Part shown: piece after piece, positions 16,453-25,014 of the stretch
How positions within the stretch are numbered: the first letter of the stretch is position 1
Layout of the letters: every line of letters begins with the position of its first letter
NCBI RefSeq assembly: GCF_003020125.1
Contig: NZ_PYFW01000010.1
Location: 124,001-188,000 of the forward strand
Length of the DNA: 64,000 bases
Reading direction: 5' to 3'
DNA from: Bradyrhizobium sp. MOS003
Lineage (GTDB): Bacteria > Pseudomonadota > Alphaproteobacteria > Rhizobiales > Xanthobacteraceae
Notes under the pieces: model-generated
Told to the model about the DNA's origin: nothing
Seen by the model: the letters and a program-made list of their open reading frames with translations, nothing else
Database searches by the model: none
Program-made: the position numbers and the translations under genes

Positions 16453-17933
16453 AAGCGCCGGCAGCACATCTCGCGCACCATTTCGATGACATCCAGGGAA
16501 TGCTGAGGAGCGGCTACGGCTGGCTGCAAGACAGTCGGTTCTGGCTGCTGACGATCAGGGACGGGCAGGAGATCCCGGCTCGGGCATGGCTCGCAAAATT
16601 CGTGGAGAGCGGCGTCATTGCCAACGCCAACGAGGTTGGAAAGTCGAGAACGCATCCGATCGCGAAGGCTGCGGCGGTCGCGTTCAGCTTTTCGGGGCTG
16701 ATAAAGCTCGGATGCGTGGAAGACGACATTTATCCATTCCCGACACCCTTCCGCAGTGGCATGGGCAGCGATGCACGCGCGTTGCTGCTGAGGGACAATC
16801 CCCGAGCATGGCGCTGGTCTGACGTTGATGGTGATAGCGGCGATGCCGTACATGTCCTGATTGCCGAATGGACGGAGAGAGGCGTCGGGCCGATCATTTC
16901 GCGCCCCGATGAGACGATATTCAGCGCCATCCAGGTCGATAACGACCCTTGCTCATTTCGAAAACTGGAAGGCGACAACGAAGAGAAATTGCGCGAGGCG
17001 TTCGGGTTTCGCGACGGCCTGGCGCAGCCCGTCATCAGGGGATTGAAGCAAGACGACAGTGTCCGACCGCGCCGGTCAGAGAAGGACAAGGACAAGAAGG
17101 AGGCCGATGCGCTGTACGACGATCGCGTCGTTCAGCCTGGAGAGTTCATCCTCGGCTATCGCAACGAATATGATGAACTCACTTATTGCCCGGACGTGAA
17201 GGGGTGGGGGCCCTCAGGCCTCGCCAAACATCCCGGCGGCCGTTTTGCCCTGAACGGAAGCTACCTCGCCGTGCGCCAGATCGAGCAGGACGTGGCGGCG
17301 TTCGATCGCTTCCAGGCGGTAAATGGCAAGGACATCTGCAATAAGCTGATGGGGCGCCAGGACAATGGCTGGCCGCTCGCGTGGAAATACGACCCGACCA
17401 ACCCAAAAACGGATTCGGAACTTGACGCGTTTCGCTATCGTGTCGACGACGCCAATGGCTTCATATGCCCGAAGGGGTCGCACATTCGACGGATGAATCC
17501 GCGGGACACGTTGGGTGTCGACCTCAAGTCGAGCATCAAGTCGACCAAGCTGCACAGACTGCTGCGTCGCGGCCGGCCGTATCGCGAGGACAGCAACGGC
17601 GAGACGCGAAAGGGCATCTTCTTCATCGCGTGCAATGCGGATATCGAGCGGCAGTTCGAGTTCGTCCAGCAGCGTTGGGCGCGGAATCCGAGTTTCGTCA
17701 ACCTCCACGCCGACGATCCGTTCGTCGGGTCGTCCGACCCACAGACCTTCCCGAAGGCCTTGTCCTTGCCGGGCCTGCCGAGCGGTGGAGAGGTCTCCCT
17801 GGCGAACTTCACGACGACGCTCGGGGGAGGCTACTTCTTCCTGCCCGGACTTGCGGCGCTCAAATTCATCGTCAGTGAAGAGGGGGCGGCAAAGTTCGCG
17901 ACCTCGGAACTGGCCGAAGCCGCGGCCCCCTGA
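16449..17933 (+). CDS. DyP-type haem peroxidase
   Basis: A 494-residue dye-decolourising peroxidase, longer than the ~310-residue bacterial forms and closer to the long C/D-type proteins. The signature GFRDGLAQP carries the catalytic Asp189, and GSHIRR carries the proximal haem ligand His345. A charged insertion rich in Lys/Asp/Glu lies about residues 203-222. There is no Tat or Sec signal peptide and no encapsulin gene nearby, so a cytoplasmic or membrane-associated location is likely. These enzymes oxidise bulky phenols or dyes with H2O2. It closes the coupled unit that starts at 10138, and its stop is 17 bases from the convergent bpt gene end. Confidence 0.92.
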   Translation: MKAPAAHLAHHFDDIQGMLRSGYGWLQDSRFWLLTIRDGQEIPARAWLAKFVESGVIANANEVGKSRTHPIAKAAAVAFSFSGLIKLGCVEDDIYPFPTPFRSGMGSDARALLLRDNPRAWRWSDVDGDSGDAVHVLIAEWTERGVGPIISRPDETIFSAIQVDNDPCSFRKLEGDNEEKLREAFGFRDGLAQPVIRGLKQDDSVRPRRSEKDKDKKEADALYDDRVVQPGEFILGYRNEYDELTYCPDVKGWGPSGLAKHPGGRFALNGSYLAVRQIEQDVAAFDRFQAVNGKDICNKLMGRQDNGWPLAWKYDPTNPKTDSELDAFRYRVDDANGFICPKGSHIRRMNPRDTLGVDLKSSIKSTKLHRLLRRGRPYREDSNGETRKGIFFIACNADIERQFEFVQQRWARNPSFVNLHADDPFVGSSDPQTFPKALSLPGLPSGGEVSLANFTTTLGGGYFFLPGLAALKFIVSEEGAAKFATSELAEAAAP

Positions 17934-17950
17934 AACCGCGAAATCGGACC

Positions 17951-18727
17951 TCAGTCCTGCGGCTCGGACGCCGCATCGCCCTGCGCGTCGATGCGCAGCC
18001 AGCCCGAGGGCGCGAGGCGCTGCTGCGGCAGGAAGCGGGCCTTGTAGTCCATCTTCTTGGAGCCTTCGATCCAGTAGCCCAGATAAACGTAAGGCAGCCC
18101 TTGCCGGCGGGCGCGGGCGATGTGGTCGAGGATCATGAAGGTACCCATCGAGCGGCTGACCTGGCCCGGCTCGAAGAACGAATAGACCATCGACAGCCCG
18201 TCGCTGAGCACGTCGGTGAGGGCGACTGCGATCAGCTCCTCGCCGCGGCCGGTGATGCCGCTGTCGGGGCCGCGCTTGCGGTATTCGATGATGCGGGTCT
18301 CGACATGGCTGTCTTCCACCATCATGGCGTAGTCGAGCACGGTCATGTCGGCCATGCCGCCGTGGCGGTGGCGGGCGTCGAGATAGGCGCGGAACACCGA
18401 ATATTGCTCGGAGGTCGGCACCGCGCTGCGCTGCTCGCCGATGATGTCGGAATTGCGCGCCATCACCTTGCGGAAGTTGCGGGAGGGGCGGAACTCGTTG
18501 GCGACGACCCGGACCGAGACGCAGGCGCGGCACTGATCGCAGGCCGGCCGGTAGGCGATCGACTGGCTGCGGCGGAAGCCGCCATGGGTCAGGAGGTCGT
18601 TGAGGTCACCGGCACGCTCACCCACGAGGTGCGTAAACACTTTTCGCTCATGCCGGCCCGGCAGATAGGGGCAGGGCGAGGGCGCCGTGAGGTAAAATTG
18701 GGGGGTGTCGCGCGAGTGCTGGGTCAA
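17951..18727 (-). CDS. bpt: Leucyl-tRNA--protein transferase (Bpt), N-degron pathway
   Basis: A 258-residue ATE/Bpt-family aminoacyl-tRNA transferase that adds leucine to proteins with N-terminal Asp or Glu, marking them for ClpAP. The cysteine cluster PCPYLP near the N-terminus and PACDQCRACVSVRV, the GGMADM segment and YVYLGYWIEGSKKMDYK near the C-terminus are all family hallmarks. The start is a TTG at 18727, with GGAGG about 17 bases upstream; no ATG is available nearby. The gene is convergent with the DyP peroxidase gene and is followed only by that short gap. Function is confidently assigned from the family. Confidence 0.92.
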   Translation of the reverse strand: MTQHSRDTPQFYLTAPSPCPYLPGRHERKVFTHLVGERAGDLNDLLTHGGFRRSQSIAYRPACDQCRACVSVRVVANEFRPSRNFRKVMARNSDIIGEQRSAVPTSEQYSVFRAYLDARHRHGGMADMTVLDYAMMVEDSHVETRIIEYRKRGPDSGITGRGEELIAVALTDVLSDGLSMVYSFFEPGQVSRSMGTFMILDHIARARRQGLPYVYLGYWIEGSKKMDYKARFLPQQRLAPSGWLRIDAQGDAASEPQD

Positions 18728-18866
18728 GGGACGTCGTGGGCCTCCGAAGTGAGTAACAGCATCGCGCTACGAAAGCCCCCGGTCAATTGGCCAGCTCGGC
18801 AGGTCAGATCAGCGGTCAGCTTAGTGGATCCCAGTTAGCAGGCCGTTGATCACCAGGTCCTCGTGA

Positions 18867-19406
18867 TCACCAGGTCCTTGCCGCCTGCGCCACCGGCGCG
18901 CGAACAGAATTGTTGATTACGACCGTTCCCAGCACGAAATCCTGCAGCAGGCGCCGGCGGCCGTTGAACAGGCCGAGCAGCACCACGAAGGGCGTCAGGA
19001 ACGAGACCGTGACCCAGAACAGCACCGCGTGGGTGGCGCCGAGCACGAAATAACCCGGCGCGCCGTACCAGGTGCGCAGCTCCAGATCCATCACCCGCAT
19101 CCCGATCGTCGCGGAGGAGGGGCCACCAATGCAGGCGCCGTAATAGACGATGGCCCAGATCACGGAGGCCGGCCAGGCCAGCCAGAACAGCGCCCAGCCG
19201 ATGCCGAGCGTGACCACGCCGAACAGAGCGATGAAGATGTAGCCGAGGATGACCGGCACCGAGATCACGACCATGTCGATCAGGAACGCGAACACCCGCC
19301 GCGTCGCAACGCCGCGGAACAATTCCGGATGCAGATAGGGGTCGTAGGCGTGCGGCTGCGCCCCGCCGTCATTGCGCCACGTATTGCCCGAATCCGAATA
19401 CGGCAT
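18867..19406 (-). CDS. RDD family membrane protein
   Basis: A 179-residue protein. The RDD-type core begins at GVATRRVFAFLIDMVVI, with the Arg-Asp pattern in the first helix that names the family, and three to four hydrophobic segments follow. RDD proteins are small integral membrane proteins, some linked to ion or compatible-solute transport, but the substrate here is unknown. The start at 19406 is preferred because GGGAG lies just upstream; an extension to 19472 has no support. It lies between bpt and hemB on the same strand, with about 125 bases before it, so it probably has its own promoter. Confidence 0.85.
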   Translation of the reverse strand: MPYSDSGNTWRNDGGAQPHAYDPYLHPELFRGVATRRVFAFLIDMVVISVPVILGYIFIALFGVVTLGIGWALFWLAWPASVIWAIVYYGACIGGPSSATIGMRVMDLELRTWYGAPGYFVLGATHAVLFWVTVSFLTPFVVLLGLFNGRRRLLQDFVLGTVVINNSVRAPVAQAARTW

Positions 19407-19531
19407 GTCCGTCTCCCAAGGAGTTCTCCCGTGGCAGGACATGGGAACAGGCCATCCCCGTGCCAAGGGCACCCGGACATTAACGAGCCAAAATATTCCG
19501 GCGATTCGGGGGCGGGAGCCCGGCGACAGCC

Positions 19532-20593
19532 TTAGCCTTGGCTGCGCAGCTTCTCCGCCGCCTTCGGCGCGAAATAGCTGAGCACGCCATCGGCGCCAGC
19601 GCGCTTGAAAGCCAGCAGGCTCTCCATCATCGCGCGCTCGCCGTCGAGCCAGCCGTTGTTGGCGGCAGCCGCGATCATCGCGTATTCGCCGGAGACCTGG
19701 TAGGCGAAGGTCGGCATCGCAAAGGTGTCCTTCACGCGGCGGACCACGTCGAGATAGGGCATGCCGGGCTTCACCATCACCATGTCGGCACCCTCGGCGA
19801 TGTCGAGCTCGACCTCGCGCAGCGCCTCGTCGGTGTTGGCGCTGTCCATCTGATAGGTGCGCTTGTCGCCGGTGAGCGTCTTGGCCGAGCCGATCGCGTC
19901 GCGGAACGGGCCGTAGAAGGCGGAAGCGTACTTGGCGGCGTAGGCCATGATCTGCACGTCGGTCAGGCCGGAGTGATCCAGCCCCTCGCGGATCGCGGCA
20001 ACGCGGCCGTCCATCATGTCGGAGGGCGCGATGATGTCGCAGCCGGCTTCCGCCTGAACCAGCGCCTGACGCACCAGCACCGCGACCGTCTCGTCGTTCA
20101 AGATCCTGCCGTCCGAGATCAGGCCGTCATGACCGTGGCTGGTGAAGGGATCGAGCGCGACGTCGCAGAGGATACCGATGTCCGGGAATTCCTTCTTGAT
20201 CGCCCGCACGGCCTGGCAGACCAGATTGTTCGGGTTGGTCGCTTCCGAGCCCTCCTCGTCGCGCAAAGACGGCTCGGTATAGGGAAACAGCGCCAGGCAG
20301 GGGATGGTGAGCTTCATCGCGCGCTCGGCCTCGCGCACGGCCTGGTCGACGCTGAGGCGCTCGACGCCGGGCATCGATGCGACATGCTCGCGCTTGTTGT
20401 GGCCGTCGATCAGGAACAGGGGCCAGATCAGGTCGTCGGTGGTGAGCACGTTCTCCCGCACCATCCGCCGGGCCCATTCGGCCTTGCGGTTGCGGCGCGG
20501 GCGGACGGTCAGATCGAGGGCATGGGGCACCGCAGCACCCTCCCGGCGCGAGACCTCGCGCAGTTCGATCGGACGTCCGTATTTGATCGCCAT
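19532..20593 (-). CDS. hemB: Delta-aminolevulinic acid dehydratase (porphobilinogen synthase)
   Basis: A 353-residue HemB that condenses two aminolevulinate molecules to porphobilinogen, the second step of tetrapyrrole synthesis, in the cytoplasm. Active-site features include YAAKYASAFYGPFRD and MVKPGMPYLDV, each with a Schiff-base lysine position, and the DVALDPFTSHGHDG metal region. The ATG at 20593 follows a strong AGGAAGAG site; a longer upstream frame is a GC artefact. In Bradyrhizobium hemB is controlled by Irr in response to iron, and a small AT-rich near-palindrome (TAAGAATAATTCC, about 20610-20622) lies just upstream of the ribosome site. Haem demand by the P450 and DyP genes nearby is coincidental context, not evidence. 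Confidence 0.96.
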   Translation of the reverse strand: MAIKYGRPIELREVSRREGAAVPHALDLTVRPRRNRKAEWARRMVRENVLTTDDLIWPLFLIDGHNKREHVASMPGVERLSVDQAVREAERAMKLTIPCLALFPYTEPSLRDEEGSEATNPNNLVCQAVRAIKKEFPDIGILCDVALDPFTSHGHDGLISDGRILNDETVAVLVRQALVQAEAGCDIIAPSDMMDGRVAAIREGLDHSGLTDVQIMAYAAKYASAFYGPFRDAIGSAKTLTGDKRTYQMDSANTDEALREVELDIAEGADMVMVKPGMPYLDVVRRVKDTFAMPTFAYQVSGEYAMIAAAANNGWLDGERAMMESLLAFKRAGADGVLSYFAPKAAEKLRSQG

Positions 20594-20729
20594 CACTCTT
20601 CCTCCGGCTGGAATTATTCTTATACCAGCTCGCATGGCTCCCGTCACCGCGGCTTGACCTGCCGCAAGGCAGAATTGACGTGACGGGCGGCCGATTGATT
20701 TTGCGAGCCGAAGCAGCCAGAAGGGGGCC

Positions 20730-21230
20730 ATGTCCGAGATCACCACCCGCGATGCGGCCCGCGACGGCAGCCCCAGGGACGCCGTCAGAGACAGTGCCAG
20801 AGACAGCGCGATGTCGGTGGCCGCGATCTCGTCGGAGCGCCCGGAGTCCGACGACAATGTGTGGACGCGCCGTCTCGTGCTGTTCCTGCGGGTGATGGCG
20901 CTGCTCTCGATCCTCAAGGGCCTCTATCATTGGGCGCAGGTGACGGGCTTCGTCGGCGGCGAGGACGAGGCGTTCGAGAACCAGTCGATGGCCTGGCAGG
21001 CCGCCACCGTCTATTTCGCGGTGATCGAACTCGTCGCCGCGGTCGGCCTGTGGCTGGCGACGCCGTGGGGCGCGGTGGTGTGGCTCACGACCGTGGTGTC
21101 GATGGCGGTGATCGAGCTGATGTTCCCGGGAATCTACGGCGGCAGCCTGATCGTCGTGGGCGTCGAAGCCTTCATGCTCGCGGCCTATCTCGCACTCGCC
21201 TGGATGGCCGCGCGCGAGCGACCGCCATAG
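20730..21230 (+). CDS. DUF6163-like membrane protein
   Basis: A 166-residue protein with a polar, Arg/Asp-rich N-terminus (about residues 1-45) and four hydrophobic segments (about 48-66, 88-108, 112-132 and 137-160). The pattern WTRRLVLFLRVMALLSILKGLYHW followed by an FENQSMAWQAATVYFAVI segment is what I know as a conserved small Rhizobiales membrane family (DUF6163). Function is unknown. It is divergent from hemB with about 136 bases between start codons. An in-frame ATG at 20811 could be the true start because the first 27 residues look like low-complexity repetition of RDxxRD. A palindromic repeat follows its stop. Confidence 0.72.
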   Translation: MSEITTRDAARDGSPRDAVRDSARDSAMSVAAISSERPESDDNVWTRRLVLFLRVMALLSILKGLYHWAQVTGFVGGEDEAFENQSMAWQAATVYFAVIELVAAVGLWLATPWGAVVWLTTVVSMAVIELMFPGIYGGSLIVVGVEAFMLAAYLALAWMAARERPP

Positions 21231-21257
21231 CGTGGCGCCGTAGCCAGCAAACAGTCT

Positions 21258-21385
21258 CGTGCCCCGGACGCATGCAGCGCGCCGCACTTGCGGCGTGATG
21301 CGTTGCAGAGCCGGAGCCCATCTCTCCACGATCTCGTCTGGGGCTTTTTGAGTCCCGGATCTCGCTTCGCTCGTCCGGGACACGA
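21258..21385. repeat. Palindromic dispersed repeat (GTGCCCCGGACGC type)
   Basis: The element opens with TCGTGCCCCGGACGCATGC and closes with CGTCCGGGACACGA, with internal hairpins built on GCGCGCCGCACTTGCGGCG and GGCTTTTTGAGTCCCGGA-type sequence. I recognise it as a common Bradyrhizobium intergenic element. It lies after the DUF6163-like gene and could end its transcript. The rest of the 21231-21743 gap is AT-rich near 21600-21650 and holds the ldtR promoter. Confidence 0.8.
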
Positions 21386-21712
21386 GAGCGCGGTTGTGCC
21401 GATTTGGTTGACGGCTGGTTGCCTAAAATTCGAGGTAACTTTTCGTTGACCTCGTGCATCCCGCCACAGCTGTTACACGCCCGTTTCGAAACGGAGCGGG
21501 GCTGTTCTGGAATGCGACAAGGGGGGCGGACGGAGGGTGAACAGGACCTTGCGAAGGTCAACAGAGCGTTGCGAAAAGCCCTTGTGGCACAGGCTTAATC
21601 CGCAATTCACTGTCTTAAATTCATGATCTCTTTATTCTCTTATTTAAGGCGATCTTCAAACGCCCCCCTTAAGTTGCACCTATCAGGCGGGACACAAGTT
21701 TCGTCGAATAAG

Positions 21713-21729
21713 TGTCGATAAAAACGACA
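21713..21729. promoter_or_regulatory. Candidate operator upstream of ldtR
   Basis: TGTCG-ATAAAAA-CGACA is a perfect 5-base inverted repeat ending 14 bases before the ldtR start. A second, wider inverted repeat (CTTAAAT at 21614-21620 and ATTTAAG at 21642-21648) lies further upstream. MarR-type regulators often bind such sites in their own promoter, so autoregulation is plausible. Confidence 0.4.
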
Positions 21730-21743
21730 ACAGGGGAAGTGTC

Positions 21744-22262
21744 ATGATGAAAGCCGTCGCAACTGCGGCAGATACCGCGGAGCGCGTCTCCGGCCAGCAG
21801 GGTTCGGTGCAGTCGCTCTATCTGGAAGCCTTGACTCTGGTGGAGCGGCTGCATCGCCGGCTGCTCGACGTGATCAAGGACGAATTCGATCGCCGCGGCC
21901 GCGCGGACATCAACTCGGTGCAGGCTCTCCTGCTTTACAACATCGGCGACAAGGAGCTGACCGCGGGCGAGCTGCGCACGCGCGGCTACTATCTCGGCTC
22001 CAACGTCTCCTACAATCTGAAGAAGCTCGTCGAGCTCGGCTTCCTCGATCATCAGCGCTCGCGCGTCGATCGCCGCTCGGTGCGCATCCGCCTGACCCCG
22101 CAGGGCCAGGAAGTCCGCCGCATCGTCGATACGCTCTACCAGAAGCACGTCAAGACGGTGGAGCAGGTCGGCGGCATCTCGGGCGAAGAATTCTCGACCC
22201 TCAACAAGTCGCTGCACCGCCTCGAGCGGTTCTGGACCGACCAGATCCTGTATCGGCTCTGA
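21744..22262 (+). CDS. ldtR: MarR-family regulator LdtR
   Basis: A 172-residue winged-helix regulator. The DNA-binding region includes LTAGELRTRGYYLGSNVSYN and the wing DHQRSRVDRRSVRIRLT. The sequence matches LdtR of Rhizobiales, which activates an L,D-transpeptidase gene and influences cell-wall cross-linking and osmotic tolerance. The target gene is not in this window. The ATG at 21744 follows CAGGGGAAG, a good ribosome site. It is a single gene with an AT-rich promoter region and a candidate palindromic operator. The family call is strong; the regulon is inferred from relatives. Confidence 0.88.
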   Translation: MMKAVATAADTAERVSGQQGSVQSLYLEALTLVERLHRRLLDVIKDEFDRRGRADINSVQALLLYNIGDKELTAGELRTRGYYLGSNVSYNLKKLVELGFLDHQRSRVDRRSVRIRLTPQGQEVRRIVDTLYQKHVKTVEQVGGISGEEFSTLNKSLHRLERFWTDQILYRL

Positions 22263-22462
22263 GTTTTAACGGGATAGGCCAAGCCGGCCCGCAACAAGAC
22301 CGGCAAGCCGCCCGAACGTGCCTCAACTTCCCCAAGCGCGCCGGCCCGGAGTTGCCCCGGACCGGTGCGTTTTGCATTTTTGCACCTGCGAAGAAAATCT
22401 TGCGGTCCCCAGGAACCAGTTCCGGGCTTTGCGCTTATCTCCTTCGGATCGGAGAAACGGCG

Positions 22463-22699
22463 ATGCTGGTCGAGCGCGGGCTTCAGGCGATGAATGTCGA
22501 ACTCGTGAGCGAGGCCTACGCCATCGCCGCGAATTACCTGCGCCGCTCCGGCGCGATACCCGATACGCTCGTCACCGATGAACGCCTGCTCGGGATCATC
22601 ATCAAGCTGCTGCACAGCGGCGAAATCAACAAGATCAGGCTTGCCAACAAGGCGATCGCCCGGTTCCAGGCGCAGGCCGAGGCCCGCGCGGTTGCCTGA
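22463..22699 (+). CDS. Conserved small hypothetical protein
   Basis: A 78-residue protein with no recognised domain. It is predicted helical and soluble, with the pattern YAIAANYLRRSGAIPDTLVTDERL then IIIKLLHSGEINKIRLANKAI. The start at 22463 follows GGAGAAACGGCG, a clear ribosome site, whereas the longer frame from 22352 runs through promoter-like sequence. It is followed 37 bases later by another small gene on the same strand, so the pair is probably cotranscribed. I know similar short proteins from Bradyrhizobium genomes but no function. Confidence 0.7.
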   Translation: MLVERGLQAMNVELVSEAYAIAANYLRRSGAIPDTLVTDERLLGIIIKLLHSGEINKIRLANKAIARFQAQAEARAVA

Positions 22700-22736
22700 T
22701 CGACAATCCCAAAACATTGACCAACCAGAGGGTGCC

Positions 22737-22958
22737 ATGGAAGCCGCCATCGACCGCATCATGCAGACCTACGACATGCTCGCCAACCGCACCGCAGCGG
22801 CCAGCGAAGAGGCGAGGGCCAAGGTCACGAACTATCTCAACACCCTGATGGAAGCCGGCGAGAAGGACACCCACAGGTTGACGGTGTGCGGCCTGACCTA
22901 TCTGCGCCAACTCGACGGCAGCGTGGATCCGGTGAAAGCGGGGTATACCGGCCTGTGA
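22737..22958 (+). CDS. Conserved small hypothetical protein
   Basis: A 73-residue, mostly helical, soluble protein (MEAAIDRIMQTYDMLAN, then EEARAKVTNYLNTLMEAGE and LTVCGLTYLRQLDGS). It has no recognised domain. The ATG at 22737 has AGAGGGTGCC directly upstream. It shares strand and close spacing with the gene at 22463-22699, and they may function together. The next gene, glyA, begins 259 bases later and has its own leader region. Confidence 0.68.
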   Translation: MEAAIDRIMQTYDMLANRTAAASEEARAKVTNYLNTLMEAGEKDTHRLTVCGLTYLRQLDGSVDPVKAGYTGL

Positions 22959-23217
22959 CAGGCCGCCGGCGGATCCAAAAAATGAGGAGTTAGGGCCAAA
23001 GCGGCCCGTTCGGGAGGCGGCGGTCGGGCGGTTCCCAAAGGCTGGCCCAAGCGCGCAAATCTCCACGCTCCACCATATCTTGCACAAATCTCAGGCCCGA
23101 CCCGCAACCACTTGGCCTGTTGCGGGCGATGTGGTAGATCGCGCTCGCCGCTTCCGATCGCCACACCAGACCGCCCGTAGCCCGCCAAAAGGCTGCGGCG
23201 GTGGAGATATTCGCAAG

Positions 23218-24516
23218 ATGACCTTCGCCAAAACCGCCTCCGCGCCCGATTCGTTTTTCACCGCCTCGCTCGAGCAGGCCGACCCGGAAATCGCCACCGC
23301 CATCAAGGGCGAGCTCGGTCGCCAGCGCCACGAGGTCGAGCTGATCGCCTCCGAGAACATCGTGAGCCGGGCCGTGCTGGAAGCGCAGGGTTCGGTGATG
23401 ACCAACAAATACGCGGAAGGCTATCCGGGCGCGCGCTACTACGGCGGTTGTGAGTGGGTCGACGTCGCCGAAAACCTTGCGATTGATCGCGCCAAGAAGC
23501 TGTTCGGTGCCAAATTTGCCAACGTGCAGCCGAACTCCGGCAGCCAGATGAACCAGGCGGTGTTCCTGGCGCTTCTGCAGCCCGGCGACACCTTCATGGG
23601 CCTCGACCTTGCGGCCGGCGGCCATCTCACCCACGGCTCCCCCGTCAACATGAGCGGCAAGTGGTTCAAGGCCGCGCACTACACCGTGCGCCGCGAGGAC
23701 CAGATCATCGACATGGATGCGGTCGCCAGGCAGGCCGAAGAGGTCAAGCCGAAGCTGATCGTCGCGGGCGGCTCGGCCTATTCGCGCGCTTGGGACTTCA
23801 AGCGCTTCCGCGAGATCGCGGACAGCGTCGGCGCTTATCTGCTGGTCGACATGGCGCATTTCGCCGGCCTGGTCGCCGGCGGCGTGCATGCCTCGCCGGT
23901 GCCGCATGCTCACATCACCACGACGACGACGCACAAATCGCTGCGTGGTCCGCGCGGCGGCCTGATGCTGTGGAATGACGAGACGCTGACCAAGAAGTTC
24001 AACTCGGCGATCTTCCCGGGGCTGCAGGGCGGCCCGCTGATGCATGTGATAGCGGCCAAGGCGGTCGCCTTGGGCGAGGCGCTGCGTCCGGACTTCAAGG
24101 TCTACGCCAAGAACGTCGTCGAGAACGCCAAGGCGCTGGCCGAAGCCATGAAGAGCCACGGCTTCGATATTGTTTCCGGCGGTACCGACAACCATCTGAT
24201 GCTGGTCGATCTCAGGCCGAAGGGCCTGAAGGGCAACGCCTCGGAGAAGGCGCTGGTTCGCGCTGCCATCACCTGCAACAAGAACGGCATTCCGTTCGAC
24301 CCCGAGTCGCCGTTCGTCACCTCCGGTATTCGTCTGGGCACCCCGGCGGCGACCACCCGCGGCTTCGGCGTCGCCGAATTCCAGCAGGTCGGCGGCATGA
24401 TCGCAGAGGTCCTCAACGCGGTCGCGCAGTCCGACGACGGCAAGGCGCCGCTGGTCGAGGCCGCGATCAAGGAGCGGGTCAAGGCGCTCACCGACCGATT
24501 CCCGATCTACCAGTAA
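23218..24516 (+). CDS. glyA: Serine hydroxymethyltransferase
   Basis: A 432-residue PLP enzyme that converts serine and tetrahydrofolate to glycine and methylene-THF, the main one-carbon source of the cell. The PLP-lysine motif TTTTTHKSLRGPRGG, the EGYPGARYYGGCE loop and the HLTHGS region are all present. The ATG at 23218 has GGAG 13 bases upstream. Length is typical. It leads a row of closely spaced same-strand genes (nrdR, ribD, ribE, ribH, nusB, thiL). I looked for a glycine riboswitch in the 259-base leader and did not recognise one. Confidence 0.97.
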   Translation: MTFAKTASAPDSFFTASLEQADPEIATAIKGELGRQRHEVELIASENIVSRAVLEAQGSVMTNKYAEGYPGARYYGGCEWVDVAENLAIDRAKKLFGAKFANVQPNSGSQMNQAVFLALLQPGDTFMGLDLAAGGHLTHGSPVNMSGKWFKAAHYTVRREDQIIDMDAVARQAEEVKPKLIVAGGSAYSRAWDFKRFREIADSVGAYLLVDMAHFAGLVAGGVHASPVPHAHITTTTTHKSLRGPRGGLMLWNDETLTKKFNSAIFPGLQGGPLMHVIAAKAVALGEALRPDFKVYAKNVVENAKALAEAMKSHGFDIVSGGTDNHLMLVDLRPKGLKGNASEKALVRAAITCNKNGIPFDPESPFVTSGIRLGTPAATTRGFGVAEFQQVGGMIAEVLNAVAQSDDGKAPLVEAAIKERVKALTDRFPIYQ

Positions 24517-24531
24517 GGTCAAGGTCAACGG

Positions 24532-25014
24532 ATGCGCTGCCCGAACTGCAACAGTCTCGATACGCAGGTAAAGGACTCGCGTCCGACCGAGGACTCGTCC
24601 GTGATCCGCAGGCGGCGCGTGTGCGTCGCCTGCAATTTCCGATTCACCACCTTCGAGCGCGTGCAGCTGCGCGAGCTCACCGTGGTCAAGCGCAACGGCC
24701 GCCGCGTGCCGTTCGACCGCGACAAGCTGATGCGCTCGGTGTCGATCTCCTTGCGCAAGCGGCAGGTCGAGCCAGAGCGCGTCGAGAAGATGGTCTCCAC
24801 CATCGTGCGCGAACTCGAGACCGGGGGCGAAGCCGAGATCTCCTCGGAGGTGATCGGCGAGACCGTGATGGAGCATCTGCGCACGCTCGACGACGTCGCC
24901 TATGTGCGCTTCGCCTCGGTCTACCGCAATTTCCGCGAGGCCAAGGATTTCGCCGATGTGCTCGGCGAACTCTCCGGTGAGGAGGAAGCGCGGCTCGCCG
25001 CGATCCCCAAATGA
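24532..25014 (+). CDS. nrdR: Transcriptional repressor NrdR
   Basis: A 160-residue nucleotide-sensing repressor of ribonucleotide reductase genes. An N-terminal zinc ribbon is visible (MRCPNC with Cys3 and Cys6, then RRRVCVACNFRFTTFE with Cys31 and Cys34), followed by an ATP-cone domain (VVKRNGRRVPFDRDKLMRS). The protein binds NrdR boxes when loaded with dATP/ATP. It starts 15 bases after glyA and its stop overlaps the ribD start by 4 bases. This glyA-nrdR-rib-nusB order is common in alphaproteobacteria. Confidence 0.96.
   Translation: MRCPNCNSLDTQVKDSRPTEDSSVIRRRRVCVACNFRFTTFERVQLRELTVVKRNGRRVPFDRDKLMRSVSISLRKRQVEPERVEKMVSTIVRELETGGEAEISSEVIGETVMEHLRTLDDVAYVRFASVYRNFREAKDFADVLGELSGEEEARLAAIPK

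Noticed and set aside
22959..23217. Possible glycine riboswitch before glyA
   Set aside because: The conserved paired aptamer cores were not recognisable in this GC-rich leader.
22990..24876. 628-codon minus-strand frame opposite glyA and nrdR
   Set aside because: Antisense shadow of two highly conserved genes.
24517..25010. Possible FMN riboswitch before ribD
   Set aside because: ribD overlaps nrdR, leaving no room for an RFN element.
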